From Hyperoodon ampullatus (Eukaryota; Chordata; Mammalia; Artiodactyla; Ziphiidae): a stretch of DNA of 64,000 nucleotides. Made by a program: the position numbers and the translations under genes. The stretch covers positions 2,666,001 through 2,730,000 of the forward strand of contig CATKHW010000061.1 of assembly GCA_949752795.1 (NCBI GenBank), given 5' to 3'. A model generated the notes under the pieces. The model did not search any database and was not told the DNA's origin. It was given only the letters and a program-made list of their open reading frames with translations. Of this stretch, positions 1 through 10,890 are shown in pieces (position 1 is the stretch's first letter; every line of letters starts with the position of its first letter).

Positions 1-462
1 GCAGCAAAATGGGTGGATTCAGGTACGATGATTCTAAGTGAAATAAGTCACACAGAAAAAGAAACTTATCATAAGATATCACTTATGAAGATCCTGTAAA
101 CATGGCTACACTTGAACTGAGTTAGGAAAGAGAACAGTGTCTCACATTTAGAAAACACTCTTATGCCTGCTTAAGGGGGAAGGAGAGGTGGGGTGATGCA
201 TAAAACCAGAGTTTGATATAAGCACAGGTACCGTTCCAAAAACCAACTATGGAATAGACAAGACCTACACCTTCCTCAGTGAAAGGGACTCAAAACCCCA
301 TATTTCCCGCAGAGGAATATATCTGACAAGTAAGAATCTTAAAACCTATGTATTGATATGTCTCCGTAAGGGAATCAAGTGTGTCTAGACTGGCATAAAC
401 ATGGCAGCGAGAATCAGGTCAAACCCACTCTAAAAAGGAATTTCAAAAACAAAACAAAAAAA
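1..462 (+). repeat. Partial satellite unit 0 (3' end)
   Basis: Only the end of the ORF2 remnant (stop codon at 97-99), the 3' UTR and the A-rich tail are in the window. It matches the end of unit 2 at an offset of 3,475 bp almost base for base, so it belongs to class II, the second member of the left two-unit higher-order repeat. Confidence 0.93.
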
Positions 463-2201
463 CTGGGAAATTCTTTACAATTCCTTCAGGGTCTCTGCTG
501 AAACCTGGAATTACCCTATCTACAACGACAGTTGGATGTGTCATAAGGCTGGACACTTGGGACTGAGAGGATTGGTGAGATTGGGTGAGCAAATGCAGAC
601 CCTTTAAAGCAATAATTCATGGCACCCATTCCATGGGTCCCAACTCTCCAGGTTGAAGGGAATATTACTACAGTTATAACATGTACGGGAAACCTAGAGA
701 ACGGACACACTGTGAATACGAAAGGTTTCTAAAACTCAACGAATAGACCTTCCCCTGGTGCTCCGGTTTGACTTTCCATCTGCTTTACTATCTATCTCCC
801 AACTTGGAGAGACAGCCCCTTTAACCTCCTGTTTCACACAGGTTGCCAAATTGGCAGAGGATGAAAGGGAAGAGGGAGAACCAATGAGAGCGTAGCTGTT
901 AGGCATTTGGACGGGCACATATCACTCTAACTTCCCCGCAGGAAGAAGAATTAACCAAAGTCTCAGCCACCCACCGGGAACCAGTATAGGTCCTGAACCA
1001 AAATTTTGGACTTGCGGTCAGCTCACCAAAAACGAGTTGAAAAATGGAGCTCAGGGGCACAGCAATTCACAAACTGGCCGAGTAATAAAGGACAACTATC
1101 GTCCTAAAATCTGTTGAGGAAAGGCAACGAGGCGGACTTGAAAGAGAGGCAGAATAGCAGGAAACAGATTTCAAGAGGTACGTTGGAATCACCTTTAAAG
1201 CACAGGAAGAGGGGCACAACTTCGACAATGATGCACTTGGCCAAAAAGGGCGTATGCGTTTTCTCCTGAATATATTCAGGAGGAAACGCATACGCCCTTT
1301 TTGGCCAAGCAAGCAAACGGGCAATGCAAATCTGCACTACAAAGGAGTATCACTTCCCACCGGTCAAAAGGGACATCCACAAAATGTGTAAAAACCAGAA
1401 AGGCAAGACAGGCCCTGGACAACAGGGAGCCTTGTTATGCTGATGGGCGGGAGGTAAATTGCCAACTGCCTCTCTGGAGGAGTGCATTGTGTTCCCTAAA
1501 ACAAGTAAAGAACAGAGCTACAGAGCCAAGGGCACTTCCAGTCTAGGGAATATACCTTGGGAAAACTGAAAATCAATAAGACAGAGCCACCCCAAAATTT
1601 AGGGCTGCACTGCTTACAAGGACCTCAACTTGGGTACACCTTAAATATCCCAGGAAATATAAAAATGGTTCAAAAAATTGTGGTACTTACGTACGATGGA
1701 ATATCCCTCAGCCATGAAATCAATGTCATAAGACCAGTAGCAGCAAAATGGGTGGATTGAGGTACGATGATTCTAAGTGAAATAAGTCACAGAGAAAAAG
1801 AAACTTATCGTAAGATATCACTTATGAAGATCCTGTAAACATGGCTACACTTGAAGTGAGTTAGTAAAGAGAACAGTGTCTCACATTTAGAAAACACTCT
1901 TATGCCTGCTTAAGGGGGAAGGAGAGGTGGGGTGATGCATAAAACCAGAGTTTGATATAAGCACAGGTACCGTTCCAAAAACCAACTATGGAATAGACAA
2001 GACCTACACCTTCCTCAGTGAAAGGGACTCAGAACCCCATATTTCCCGCAGAAGAATATATCTGACTAGTAAGAATCTTAAAACCTATGTATTGTTATGT
2101 CTCCGTAAGGGAATCAAGTGTGTCTAGACTGGCATAAACATGGCAGCGAGAATCAGCTCAAACCCACTATAAAAAGGAATTTCAAAAACAAAACAAAAAA
2201 A
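463..2201 (+). repeat. Satellite unit 1, class I
   Basis: 1,739 bp. The palindrome is at 1236-1309 with one G/T mismatch (g1283). The ORF2 C-terminal block (1557-1760) stops early at a TGA right after the residues KWVD; that stop marks class I. Near-identical partners are units 3 and 5. Confidence 0.95.
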
Positions 2202-2741
2202 CTGGGAAATTCTTTCCAATTCCTTCAGGGTCTCTGATGAAACCTGGAATGACCCTATCTACAACGACAGCTGGATGTGGCATAAGGAGGGACACTTGGG
2301 ACTGAGACGATTGGTGAGATTGGGTGAGCAAATGCAGACCTTTTAAAGCACAAATGCCTGGCACACATTCCATGGATCCCAACTCTCTAGGTTGAAGGGA
2401 ATATTACTACAGATATAAGATACGGGAAACCTAGGGAACGGACACACTGTGAATACAAAAGGTTTTTAAAACTCAACGAATAGCCCCTCTCCTTGTGCTC
2501 TGGTTTGACTTTCCATCTGGTTTACTATCAACCTCCCAACTTGGAGAGACAGCCCCTTTAACCTCCTGGTTCGCTCAGGTTGCCAATATGGCAGAGGATG
2601 AAAGTGAAGAGGGAGAACCAATGAGAGAGTGGCTATTAGGCATTTGGACGGCACATATCACTGTAATTTCCAGGCAGGAAGAAGAATTAACCAAAGTCTC
2701 AGCCACCCACCGGGAACCAGTATAGGTCCTGAACCAAAATT
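2202..2741 (+). other. Left part of unit, origin weakly supported
   Basis: This 540-bp stretch has no convincing reading frame and no RNA gene. Short blocks align by eye with the order expected further upstream in L1 ORF2, for example the TGGTGCT near 2497 and the TTAGG near 2636, but substitutions and gaps are too many to be sure. It could instead be genomic DNA that flanked the founding L1 insertion. It recurs in every unit. Confidence 0.4.
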
Positions 2742-2971
2742 TTGGACTTGCGGTCAGCTCACCAAAATCGAGTTGAAAAATGGAGCTCAGGGGCACAGCA
2801 ATTCACAAAGTGGCCGAGTAATAAAGGACAACTATCGTCCAAAAATCTGTTGAGGGAAGGCAACGAGGCGGACTTGAAAGCGAGGCAGAATAGCAGGAAA
2901 CAGATTTCAAGACGTACGTTGGAATCGCCTTTAAAGCACAGGAAGAGGGGCACAATTTCGACAATGATGCA
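2742..2971 (+). pseudogene. L1 ORF2 C-terminal remnant upstream of palindrome
   Basis: The + strand frame beginning at 2742 reads through about 76 codons in the register expected for the C-terminal part of the L1 ORF2 protein. Recognisable elements in order are a VEKW motif, a short NKGQLSSKN block aligning with the conserved DKG-containing stretch, and an ISRRTLESPLKHRKRGT block aligning with the basic segment that precedes the C-terminal cysteine-rich part. There is no start codon context and no catalytic domain (endonuclease and reverse transcriptase lie much further upstream), so this is a fossil. The same frame recurs in most units, for example 4481-4744, 13165-13428 and 60112-60375, and runs on into the palindrome until a TGA at its centre. 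Confidence 0.8.
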
Positions 2972-3045
2972 CTTGGCCAAAAAGGGCGTATGCGTTTTCT
3001 CCTGAATATATTCAGGAGAAAACGCATACGCCCTTTTTGGCCAAG
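2972..3045. repeat. 74-bp perfect palindrome, 37-bp arms, no spacer
   Basis: Every base pairs with its mirror position (sum 6017). The centre is CCTGAATATATTCAGG, the outer ends are CTTGG and CCAAG, and each arm carries two CpG sites. As DNA it could extrude a cruciform; as RNA it would form a hairpin of about 35 bp. It interrupts the L1 ORF2 remnant: related ORF2 sequence lies on both sides and no counterpart exists in the L1 family as I know it. Copies without mismatch are in units 2, 3, 4, 5, 7, 10, 11, 12, 13, 15, 18, 21, 23, 26, 27 and 30. Confidence 0.95.
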
Positions 3046-3574
3046 CAAGCAAACGGGCAATGCAAATCTGCACTACAAAGAAGTATCACTTCCCACCGGT
3101 CAAAAGGGACATCCACAAAATGTGTAAAAACCAGAAAGGCAAGACAGGCCCTGGACAACAGGGAGCCTTGTTATGCTGATGGGCGGGATGTAAATTGCCA
3201 ACTGCCTCTCTGGAGGAGTGCATTGTGTTCCGTAAAACAAGTAAACAACAGAGCTACAGAGCCAAGGGCACTTCCTGTCTAGGGAATATACCTTGGGAAA
3301 ACTGAAAATCAATGAGACAGAGCCACCCCAAAATTTAGGGCTGCACTGCTTACAAGGACCTCAACTTGGGTACACCTTAAATATCCCAGGAAATATGAAA
3401 ATGGTTCAAAAAATTGTGGTACTTACGTATGATAGAATATCCCTCAGCCATGAAATCAATGTCATAAGACCAGTAGCAGCAAAATGGGTGGATTCAGGTA
3501 CGATGATTCTAAGTGAAATAAGTCACACAGAAAAAGAAACTTATCATAAGATATCACTTATGAAGATCCTGTAA
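3046..3574 (+). pseudogene. L1 ORF2 C-terminus downstream of palindrome, with native stop
   Basis: Just after the palindrome the frame starting at 3057 reads AMQICTTKKYHFPPVKRDIH, matching the register of the conserved MQI-YH-PV block of the ORF2 C-terminus. It then meets a TGA near 3177 and resumes with residues aligning to the cysteine-rich end and the GNIP motif. A frameshift separates this from the last 93 codons (3293-3574), where VAAKWVDSG, ILSEIS and YHKISL followed by a TAA match the extreme C-terminus of ORF2 including stop placement. It is broken by at least two stops and one frameshift, so not functional. Confidence 0.85.
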
Positions 3575-3919
3575 ACATGGCTACACTTGAACTGAGTTAG
3601 GAAAGAGAACAGTGTCTCACATTTAGAAAACACTCTTATGCCTGCTTAAGGGGGAAGGAGAGGTGGGGTGATGCATAAAACCAGAGTTTGATATAAGCAC
3701 AGGTACCGTTCCAAAAACCAACTATGGAATAGACAAGACCTACACCTTCCTCAGTGAAAGGGACTCAAAACCCCATATTTCCCGCAGAGGAATATATCTG
3801 ACAAGTAAGAATCTTAAAACCTATGTATTGATATGTCTCCGTAAGGGAATCAAGTGTGTCTAGACTGGCATAAACATGGCAGCGAGAATCAGGTCAAACC
3901 CACTCTAAAAAGGAATTTC
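3575..3919 (+). repeat. L1 3' UTR-derived segment
   Basis: From the ORF2 stop to the A-rich tail the order of short blocks follows the cetartiodactyl-type L1 3' UTR: CTCTTATG followed by a G-rich AGGGGGAAGGAGAGG, then CCAACTATGGAATAGACAAG, then an AAAACCTATGTAT block, then TCAAACCCACT just before the tail. Identity is moderate by eye, as expected for an old copy. No polyadenylation function is implied. Confidence 0.8.
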
Positions 3920-3937
3920 AAAAACAAAACAAAAAAA
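3920..3937 (+). repeat. A-rich tail closing the unit
   Basis: An 18-base tract of A with two C interruptions follows the 3' UTR homology, as expected for an L1 poly(A) tail. It is present at the same place in every unit and marks the head-to-tail junction. Variants include AAACG in units 10 and 20, a longer A run before unit 13, and ACAAAACAAAAG before units 36 and 37. Confidence 0.85.
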
Positions 3938-5676
3938 CTGGGAAATTCTTTACAATTCCTTCAGGGTCTCTGCTGAAACCTGGAATTACCCTATCTACAA
4001 CGACAGTTGGATGTGTCATAAGGCTGGACACTTGGGACTGAGAGGATTGGTGAGATTGGGTGAGCAAATGCAGACCCTTTAAAGCAATAATTCATGGCAC
4101 CCATTCCATGGGTCCCAACTCTCCAGGTTGAAGGGAATATTACTACAGTTATAACATGTACGGGAAACCTAGAGAACGGACACACTGTGAATACGAAAGG
4201 TTTCTAAAACTCAACGAATAGACCTTCCCCTGGTGCTCCGGTTTGACTTTCCATCTGCTTTACTATCTATCTCCCAACTTGGAGAGACAGCCCCTTTAAC
4301 CTCCTGGTGCACACAGGTTGCCAAATTGGCAGAGGATGAAAGGGAAGAGGGAGAACCAATGAGAGCGTAGCTGTTAGGCATTTGGACGGGCACATATCAC
4401 TCTAACTTCCCCGCAGGAAGAAGAATTAACCAAAGTCTCAGCCACCCACCGGGAACCAGTATAGGTCCTGAACCAAAATTTTGGACTTGCGGTCAGCTCA
4501 CCAAAAACGAGTTGAAAAATGGAGCTCAGGGGCACAGCAATTCACAAACTGGCCGAGTAATAAAGGACAACTATCGTCCAAAAATCTGTTGAGGAAAGGC
4601 AACGAGGCAGACTTGAAAGAGAGGCAGAATAGCAGGAAACAGATTTCAAGAGGTACGTTGGAATCACCTTTAAAGCACAGGAAGAGGGGCACAACTTCGA
4701 CAATGATGCACTTGGCCAAAAAGGGCGTATGCGTTTTCTCCTGAATATATTCAGGAGAAAACGCATACGCCCTTTTTGGCCAAGCAAGCAAAGGGTCAAT
4801 GCAAATCTGCACTACAAAGGAGTATCACTTCCCACCGGTCAAAAGGGACATCCACAAAATGTGTAAAAACCAGAAAGGCAAGACAGGCCCTGGACAACAA
4901 GGAGCCTTGTTATGCTGATGGGCGGGAGGTAAATTGCCAACTGCCTCTCTGGAGGAGTGCATTGTGTTCCTTAAAACAAGTAAAGAACAGAGCTACAGAG
5001 CCAAGGGCACTTCCAGTCTAGGGAATATACCTTGGGAAAACTGAAAATCAATAAGACAGAGCCACCCCAAAATTTAGGGCTGCACTGCTTACAAGGACCT
5101 CAACTTGGGTACATCTTAAATATCCCAGGAAATATAAAAATGGTTCAAAAAATTGTGGTACTTACGTACGATGGAATATCCCTCAGCCATGAAATCAATG
5201 TCATAAGACCAGTAGCAGCAAAATGGGTGGATTGAGGTACGATGATTCTAAGTGAAATAAGTCACAGAGAAAAAGAAACTTATCATAAGATATCACTTAT
5301 GAAGATCCTGTAAACATGGCTACACTTGAACTGAGTTAGGAAAGAAAACAGTGTCTCACATTTAGAAAACACTCTTATGCCTGCTTAAGGGGGAAGGAGA
5401 GGTGGGGTGATGCATAAAACCAGAGTTTGATATAAGCACAGGTACCGTTCCAAAAACCAACTATGGAATAGACAAGACCTACACCTTCCTCAGTGAAAGG
5501 GACTCAGAACCCCATATTTCCCGCAGAAGAATATATCTGACTAGTAAGAATCTTAAAACCTATGTATTGATATGTCTCCGTAAGGGAATCAAGTGTGTCT
5601 AGACTGGCATAAACATGGCAGTGAGAATCAGCTCAAACCCACTATAAAAAGGAATTTCAAAAACAAAACAAAAAAA
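3938..5676 (+). repeat. Satellite unit 3, class I
   Basis: 1,739 bp. Perfect palindrome at 4711-4784. ORF2 end 5032-5235 with the class I TGA. The first 770 bp are almost identical to unit 1; a difference is CTGGTGCACACAGG near 4303-4316, where unit 1 has CTGTTTCACACAGG. Confidence 0.95.
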
Positions 5677-7412
5677 CTGGGAAATTCTTTACAATTCCTT
5701 CAGGGTCTCTGATGAAACCTGGAATGACCCTATCTACAACGACAGCTGGATGTGGCATAAGGAGGGACACTTGGGACTGAGACGATTGGTGAGATTGGGT
5801 GAGCAAATGCAGACCTTTTAAAGCACAAATGCCTGGCACACATTCCATGGATCCCAACTCTCTAGGTTGAAGGGAATATTACTACAGATATAACATACGG
5901 GAAACCTAGGGAACGGACACACTGTGAATACGAAAGGTTTTTAAAACTCAACGAATAGCCCCTCTCCTGGTGCTCTGGTTTGACTTTCCATCTGCTTTAC
6001 TATCAACCTCCCAACCTGGAGAGACAGCCCCTTTAACCTCCTGGTTCGCTCAGGTTGCCAATTTGGCAGAGGATGAAAGGGAAGAGGGAGAACCAATGAG
6101 AGAGTAGCTATTAGGCATTTGGACGGCACATATCACTGTAATTTCCCGGCAGGAAGAAGAATTAACCAAAGTCTCAGCCACCCACCGGAAACCAGTATAG
6201 GTCCTGAACCAAAATTTTGGACTTGCGGTCAGCTCACCAAAATCGAGTTGAAAAATGGAGCTCAGGGGCACAGCTATTCACAAACTGGCACAGTAATAAA
6301 GGACAACTATCGTCCAAAAATCTGTTGAGGGAAGGCAACGAGGCGGACTTGAAAGCGAGGCAGAATAGCAGGAAACAGATTTCAAGACGTACGTTGGAAT
6401 CGCCTTTAAAGCACAGGAAGAGGGGCACAACTTCGACAATGATGCACTTGGCCAAAAAGGGCGTATGCGTTTTCTCCTGAATATATTCAGGAGAAAACGC
6501 ATACGCCCTTTTTGGCCAAGCAAGCAAACGGGCAATGTAAATCTGCACTACAATGAAGTATCACTTCCCACCGGTCAAAAGGGACATCCACAAAATGTGT
6601 AAAAACCAGAAAGGCAAGACAGGCCCTGGAGAACAGGGAGCCTTGTTATGCTGATGGGCGGGATGTAAATTGCCAACTGCCTCTCTGGAGGAGTGCATTG
6701 TGTTCCGTAAAACAAGTAAACAACAGAGCTACAGAGCCAAGGGCACTTCCTGTCTAGGGAATATACCTTGGGAAAACTGAAAATCAATGAGACAGAGCCA
6801 CCCCAAAATTTAGGGCTGCACTGCTTACAAGGACCTCAACTTGGGTACACCTTAAATATCCCAGGAAATATGAAAATGGTTCAAAAAATTGTGGTACTTA
6901 CGTATGATAGAATATCCCTCAGCCATGAAATCAATGTCATAAGACCAGTAGCAGCAAAATGGGTGGATTCAGGTACGATGATTCTAAGTGAAATAAGTCA
7001 CAGAGAAAAAGAAACTTATCATAAGATATCACTTATGAAGATCCTGTAAACATGGCTACACTTGAACTGAGTTAGGAAAGAGAACAGTGTCTCACATTTA
7101 GAAAACACTCTTATGCCTGCTTAAGGGGGAAGGAGAGGTGGGGTGATGCATAAAACCAGAGTTTGATATAAGCACAGGTACCGTTCCAAAAACCAACTAT
7201 GGAATAGACAAGACCTACACCTTCCTCAGTGAAAGGGACTCAAAACCCCATATTTCCCGCAGAGGAATATATCTGACAAGTAAGAATCTTAAAACCTATG
7301 TATTGATATGTCTCCGTAAGGGAATCAAGTGTGTCTAGACTGGCATAAACATGGCAGCGAGAATCAGCTCAAACGCACTATAAAAAGGAATTTCAAAAAC
7401 AAAACAAAAAAA
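5677..7412 (+). repeat. Satellite unit 4, class II
   Basis: 1,736 bp. Perfect palindrome at 6447-6520. ORF2 end open from 6768 to 7049. It differs from unit 2 in having CACAGCTATTC rather than CACAGCAATTC upstream of the palindrome (about 6270), a variant shared with several units in the right half of the window. Confidence 0.95.
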
Positions 7413-9151
7413 CTGGGAAATTCTTTACAATTCCTTCAGGGTCTCTGCTGAAACCTGGAATTACCCTATCTACAACGACAGTTTGATGTGTCATAAGGCT
7501 GGACACTTGGGACTGAGAGGATTGGTGAGATTGGGTGAGCAAATGCAGACCCTTTAAAGCAATAATTCATGGCACCCATTCCATGGGTCCCAACTCTCCA
7601 GGTTGAAGGGAATATTACTACAGTTATAACATGTACGGGAAACCTAGAGAACGGACACACTGTGAATACGAAAGGTTTCTAAAACTCAACGAATAGACCT
7701 TCCCCTGGTGCTCCGGTTTGACTTTCCATCTGCTTTACTATCTATCTCCCAACTTGGAGAGACAGCCCCTTTAACCTCCTGTTTCACACAGGTTGCCAAA
7801 TTGGCAGAGGATGAAAGGGAAGAGGGAGAACCAATGAGAGCGTAGCTGTTAGGCATTTGGACGGGCACATATCACTCTAACTTCCCCGCAGGAAGAAGAA
7901 TTAACCAAAGTCTCAGCCACCCACCGGGAACCAGTATAGGTCCTGAACCAAAATTTTGGACTTGCGGTCAGCTCACCAAAAACGAGTTGAAAAATGGAGC
8001 TCAGGGGCACAGCAATTCACAAACTGGCCGAGTAATAAAGGACAACTATCGTCCAAAAATCTGTTGAGGAAAGGCAACGAGGCGGACTTGAAAGAGACGC
8101 AGAATAGCAGGAAACAGATTTCAAGATGTACATTGGAATCACCTTTAAAGCACAGGAAGAGGGGCACAACTTCGACAATGATGCACTTGGCCAAAAAGGG
8201 CGTATGCGTTTTCTCCTGAATATATTCAGGAGAAAACGCATACGCCCTTTTTGGCCAAGCAAGCAAAGGGTCAATGCAAATCTGCACTACAAAGGAGTAT
8301 CACTTCCCACCGGTCAAAAGGGACATCCACAAAATGTGTAAAAACCAGAAAGGCAAGACAGGCCCTGGACAACAGGGAGCCTTGTTATGCTGATGGGCGG
8401 GAGGTAAATTGCCAACTGCCTCTCTGGAGGAGTGCATTGTGTTCCTTAAAACAAGTAAAGAACAGAGCTACAGAGCCAAGGGCACTTCCAGTCTAGGGAA
8501 TATACCTTGGGAAAACTGAAAATCAATAAGACAGAGCCACCCCAAAATTTAGGGCTGCACTGCTTACAAGGACCTCAACTTGGGTACACCTTAAATATCC
8601 CAGGAAATATAAAAATGGTTCAAAAAATTGTGGTACTTACGTACGATGGAATATCCCTCAGCCATGAAATCAATGTCATAAGACCAGTAGCAGCAAAATG
8701 GGTGGATTGAGGTACGATTTTTCTAAGTGAAATAAGTCACACAGAAAAAGAAACTTATCATAAGATATCACTTATGAAGATCCTGTAAACATGGCTACAC
8801 TTGAACTGAGTTAGGAAAGAGAACAGTGTCTCACATTTAGAAAACACTCTTATGCCTGCTTAAGGGGGAAGGAGAGGTGGGGTGATGCATAAAACCAGAG
8901 TTTGATATAAGCACAGGTACCGTTCCAAAAACCAACTATGGAATAGACAAGACCTACACCTTCCTCAGTGAAAGGGACTCAGAACCCCATATTTCCCGCA
9001 GAAGAATATATCTGACTAGTAAGAATCTTAAAACCTATGTATTGATATGTCTCCGTAAGGGAATCAAGTGTGTCTAGACTGGCATAAACATGGCAGCGAG
9101 AATCAGCTCAAACCCACTATAAAAAGGAATTTCAAAAACAAAACAAAAAAA
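7413..9151 (+). repeat. Satellite unit 5, class I
   Basis: 1,739 bp. Perfect palindrome at 8186-8259. ORF2 end 8507-8710 with the class I TGA. Private changes near 8098 and 8126 alter the stretch before the palindrome. It is the last unit of the regular two-unit alternation. Confidence 0.95.
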
Positions 9152-10890
9152 CTGGGAAATTCTTTACAATTCCTTCAGGGTCTCTGATGAAACCTGGAAT
9201 GACCCTATCTACAACGACAGCTGGATGTGGCATAAGGAGGGACACTTGGGACTGAGACGATTGGTGAGATTGGGTGAGCAAATACAGACCTTTTAAAGCA
9301 CAAATGCCTGGCACACATTCCATGGATCCCAACTCTCTAGGTTGAAGGGAATATTACTACAGATATAACATGTACGGGAAACCTAGGGAACGGACACACT
9401 GTGAATACGAAAGGTTTCTAAAACTCAACGAATAGACCTTCCCCTGGTGCTCCGGTTTGACTTTCCATCTGCTTTACTATCTATCTCCCAACTTGGAGAG
9501 ACAGCCCCTTTAACCTCCTGGTTCACACAGGTTGCCAAATTGGCAGAGGATGAAAGGGAAGAGGGAGAACCAATGAGAGCGTAGCTGTTAGGCATTTGGA
9601 CGGGCACATATCACTCTAACTTCCCCGCAGGAAGAAGAATTAACCAAAGTCTCAGCCACCCACCGGGAACCAGTATAAGTCCTGAACCAAAATTTTGGAC
9701 TTGCGGTCAGCTCACCAAAAACGAGTTGAAAAATGGAGCTCAGGGGCACAGCAATTCACAAACTGGCCGAGTAATAAAGGACAACTATCGTCCAAAAATC
9801 TGTTGAGGAAAGGCAACGAGGCGGACTTGAAAGCGAGGCAGAATAGCAGGAAACAGATTTCAAGAGGTACGTTGGAATCACCTTTAAAGCACAGGAAGAG
9901 GGGCACAACTTCGACAATGATGCACTTGGCCAAAAAGGGCGTATGCGTTTTCTCCTGAATATATTCAGGAGAAAACGCATAAGCCCTTTTTGGCCAAGCA
10001 AGCAAAGGGTCAATGCAAATCTGCACTACAAAGGAGTATCACTTCCCACCGGTCAAAAGGGACATCCACAAAATGTGTAAAATCCAGAAAGGCAATACAG
10101 GCCCTGGACAACAGGGAGCCTTGTTATGCTGATGGGCGGGAGGTAAATTGCCAACTGCCTCTCTGGAGGAGTGCATTGTGTTCCTTAAAACAAGTAAAGA
10201 ACAGAGCTACAGAGCCAAGGGCACTTCCAGTCTAGGGAATATACCTTGGGAAAACTGAAAATCAATAAGACAGAGCCACCCCAAAATTTAGGGCTGCACT
10301 GCTTACAAGGACCTCAACTTGGGTACACCTTAAATATCCCAGGAAATATAAAAATGGTTCAAAAAATTGTGGTACTTACGTACGATGGAATATCCCTCAG
10401 CCATGAAATCAATGTCATAAGACCAGTAGCAGCAAAATGGGTGGATTGAGGTACGATGATTCCTAGTGAAATAAGTCACAGAGAAAAAGAAACTTATCAT
10501 AAGATATCACTTATGAAGATCCTGTAAACATGGCTACACTTGAACTGAGTTAGGAAAGAGAACAGTGTCTCACATTTAGAAAACACTCTTATGCCTGCTT
10601 AAGGGGGAAGGAGAGGTGGGGTGATGCATAAAACCAGAGTTTGATATAAGCACAGGTACCGTTCCAAAAACCAACTATGGAATAGACAAGACCTACACCT
10701 TCCTCAGTGAAAGGGACACAGAACCCCATATTTCCCGCAGAAGAATATATCTGACTAGTAAGAATCTTAAAACCTATGTATTGATATGTCTCCGTAAGGG
10801 AATCAAGTGTGTCTAGACTGGCATAAACATGGCAGCGAGAATCAGCTCAAACCCACTATAAAAAGGAATTTCAAAAACAAAACAAAAAAA
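9152..10890 (+). repeat. Satellite unit 6, chimeric class II to class I
   Basis: 1,739 bp. The first ~220 bp carry class II variants (GGAGGGACAC, ACAGATATAAC), but by about 9410-9430 it has switched to class I variants (GGTTTCTAAAAC, AATAGACCTTCCCC) and stays class I to the end (TGA at 10447-10449). The palindrome at 9925-9998 has one mismatch, CATAAGCCC instead of CATACGCCC, shared only with unit 8. It places two class I units next to each other. Confidence 0.93.

Larger units (their letters stand above)
2202..3937 (+). repeat. Satellite unit 2, class II (reference unit here)
   Basis: 1,736 bp with a perfect palindrome. I use it as the reference for sub-features: ORF2 remnant 2742-2971, palindrome 2972-3045, ORF2 continuation 3046-3574, 3' UTR 3575-3919, A-rich tail 3920-3937. 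Class II lacks two bases that class I has near 2421 and has an open ORF2 end. Partners are units 4 and 7. Confidence 0.95.
1..9375 (+). repeat. Two-unit higher-order repeat, 3,475-bp period
   Basis: Class II and class I units alternate (units 0 to 5). Position 1 realigns at 3476 and 6951, exactly 3,475 bp each time, and the copies differ at only scattered bases, whereas neighbouring units differ at many. This is the most homogeneous stretch of the window. The register ends in unit 6. Confidence 0.9.

Noticed and set aside
1236..1309. Palindrome as an assembly or chimeric-read artefact
   Set aside because: It is present in 37 units with unit-specific mismatches that follow the higher-order classes, which an artefact would not produce.
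1301..1546. Many 60-105 codon frames recurring every ~1.74 kb on both strands
   Set aside because: They repeat because the unit repeats. The minus-strand frames over the palindrome (for example 2759-3073) and the 81-codon + strand frame are not in the L1 register, have no start context and match no family I know.
2972..3045. Rho-independent terminator or bacterial attachment site
   Set aside because: The stem-loop shape is suggestive, but the context is a eukaryotic satellite and the structure has no loop or defined T tract.
3320..3350. Telomere-like TTAGGG
   Set aside because: It occurs once per unit in AAATTTAGGGCTGC and is never tandem; chance within L1-derived sequence.
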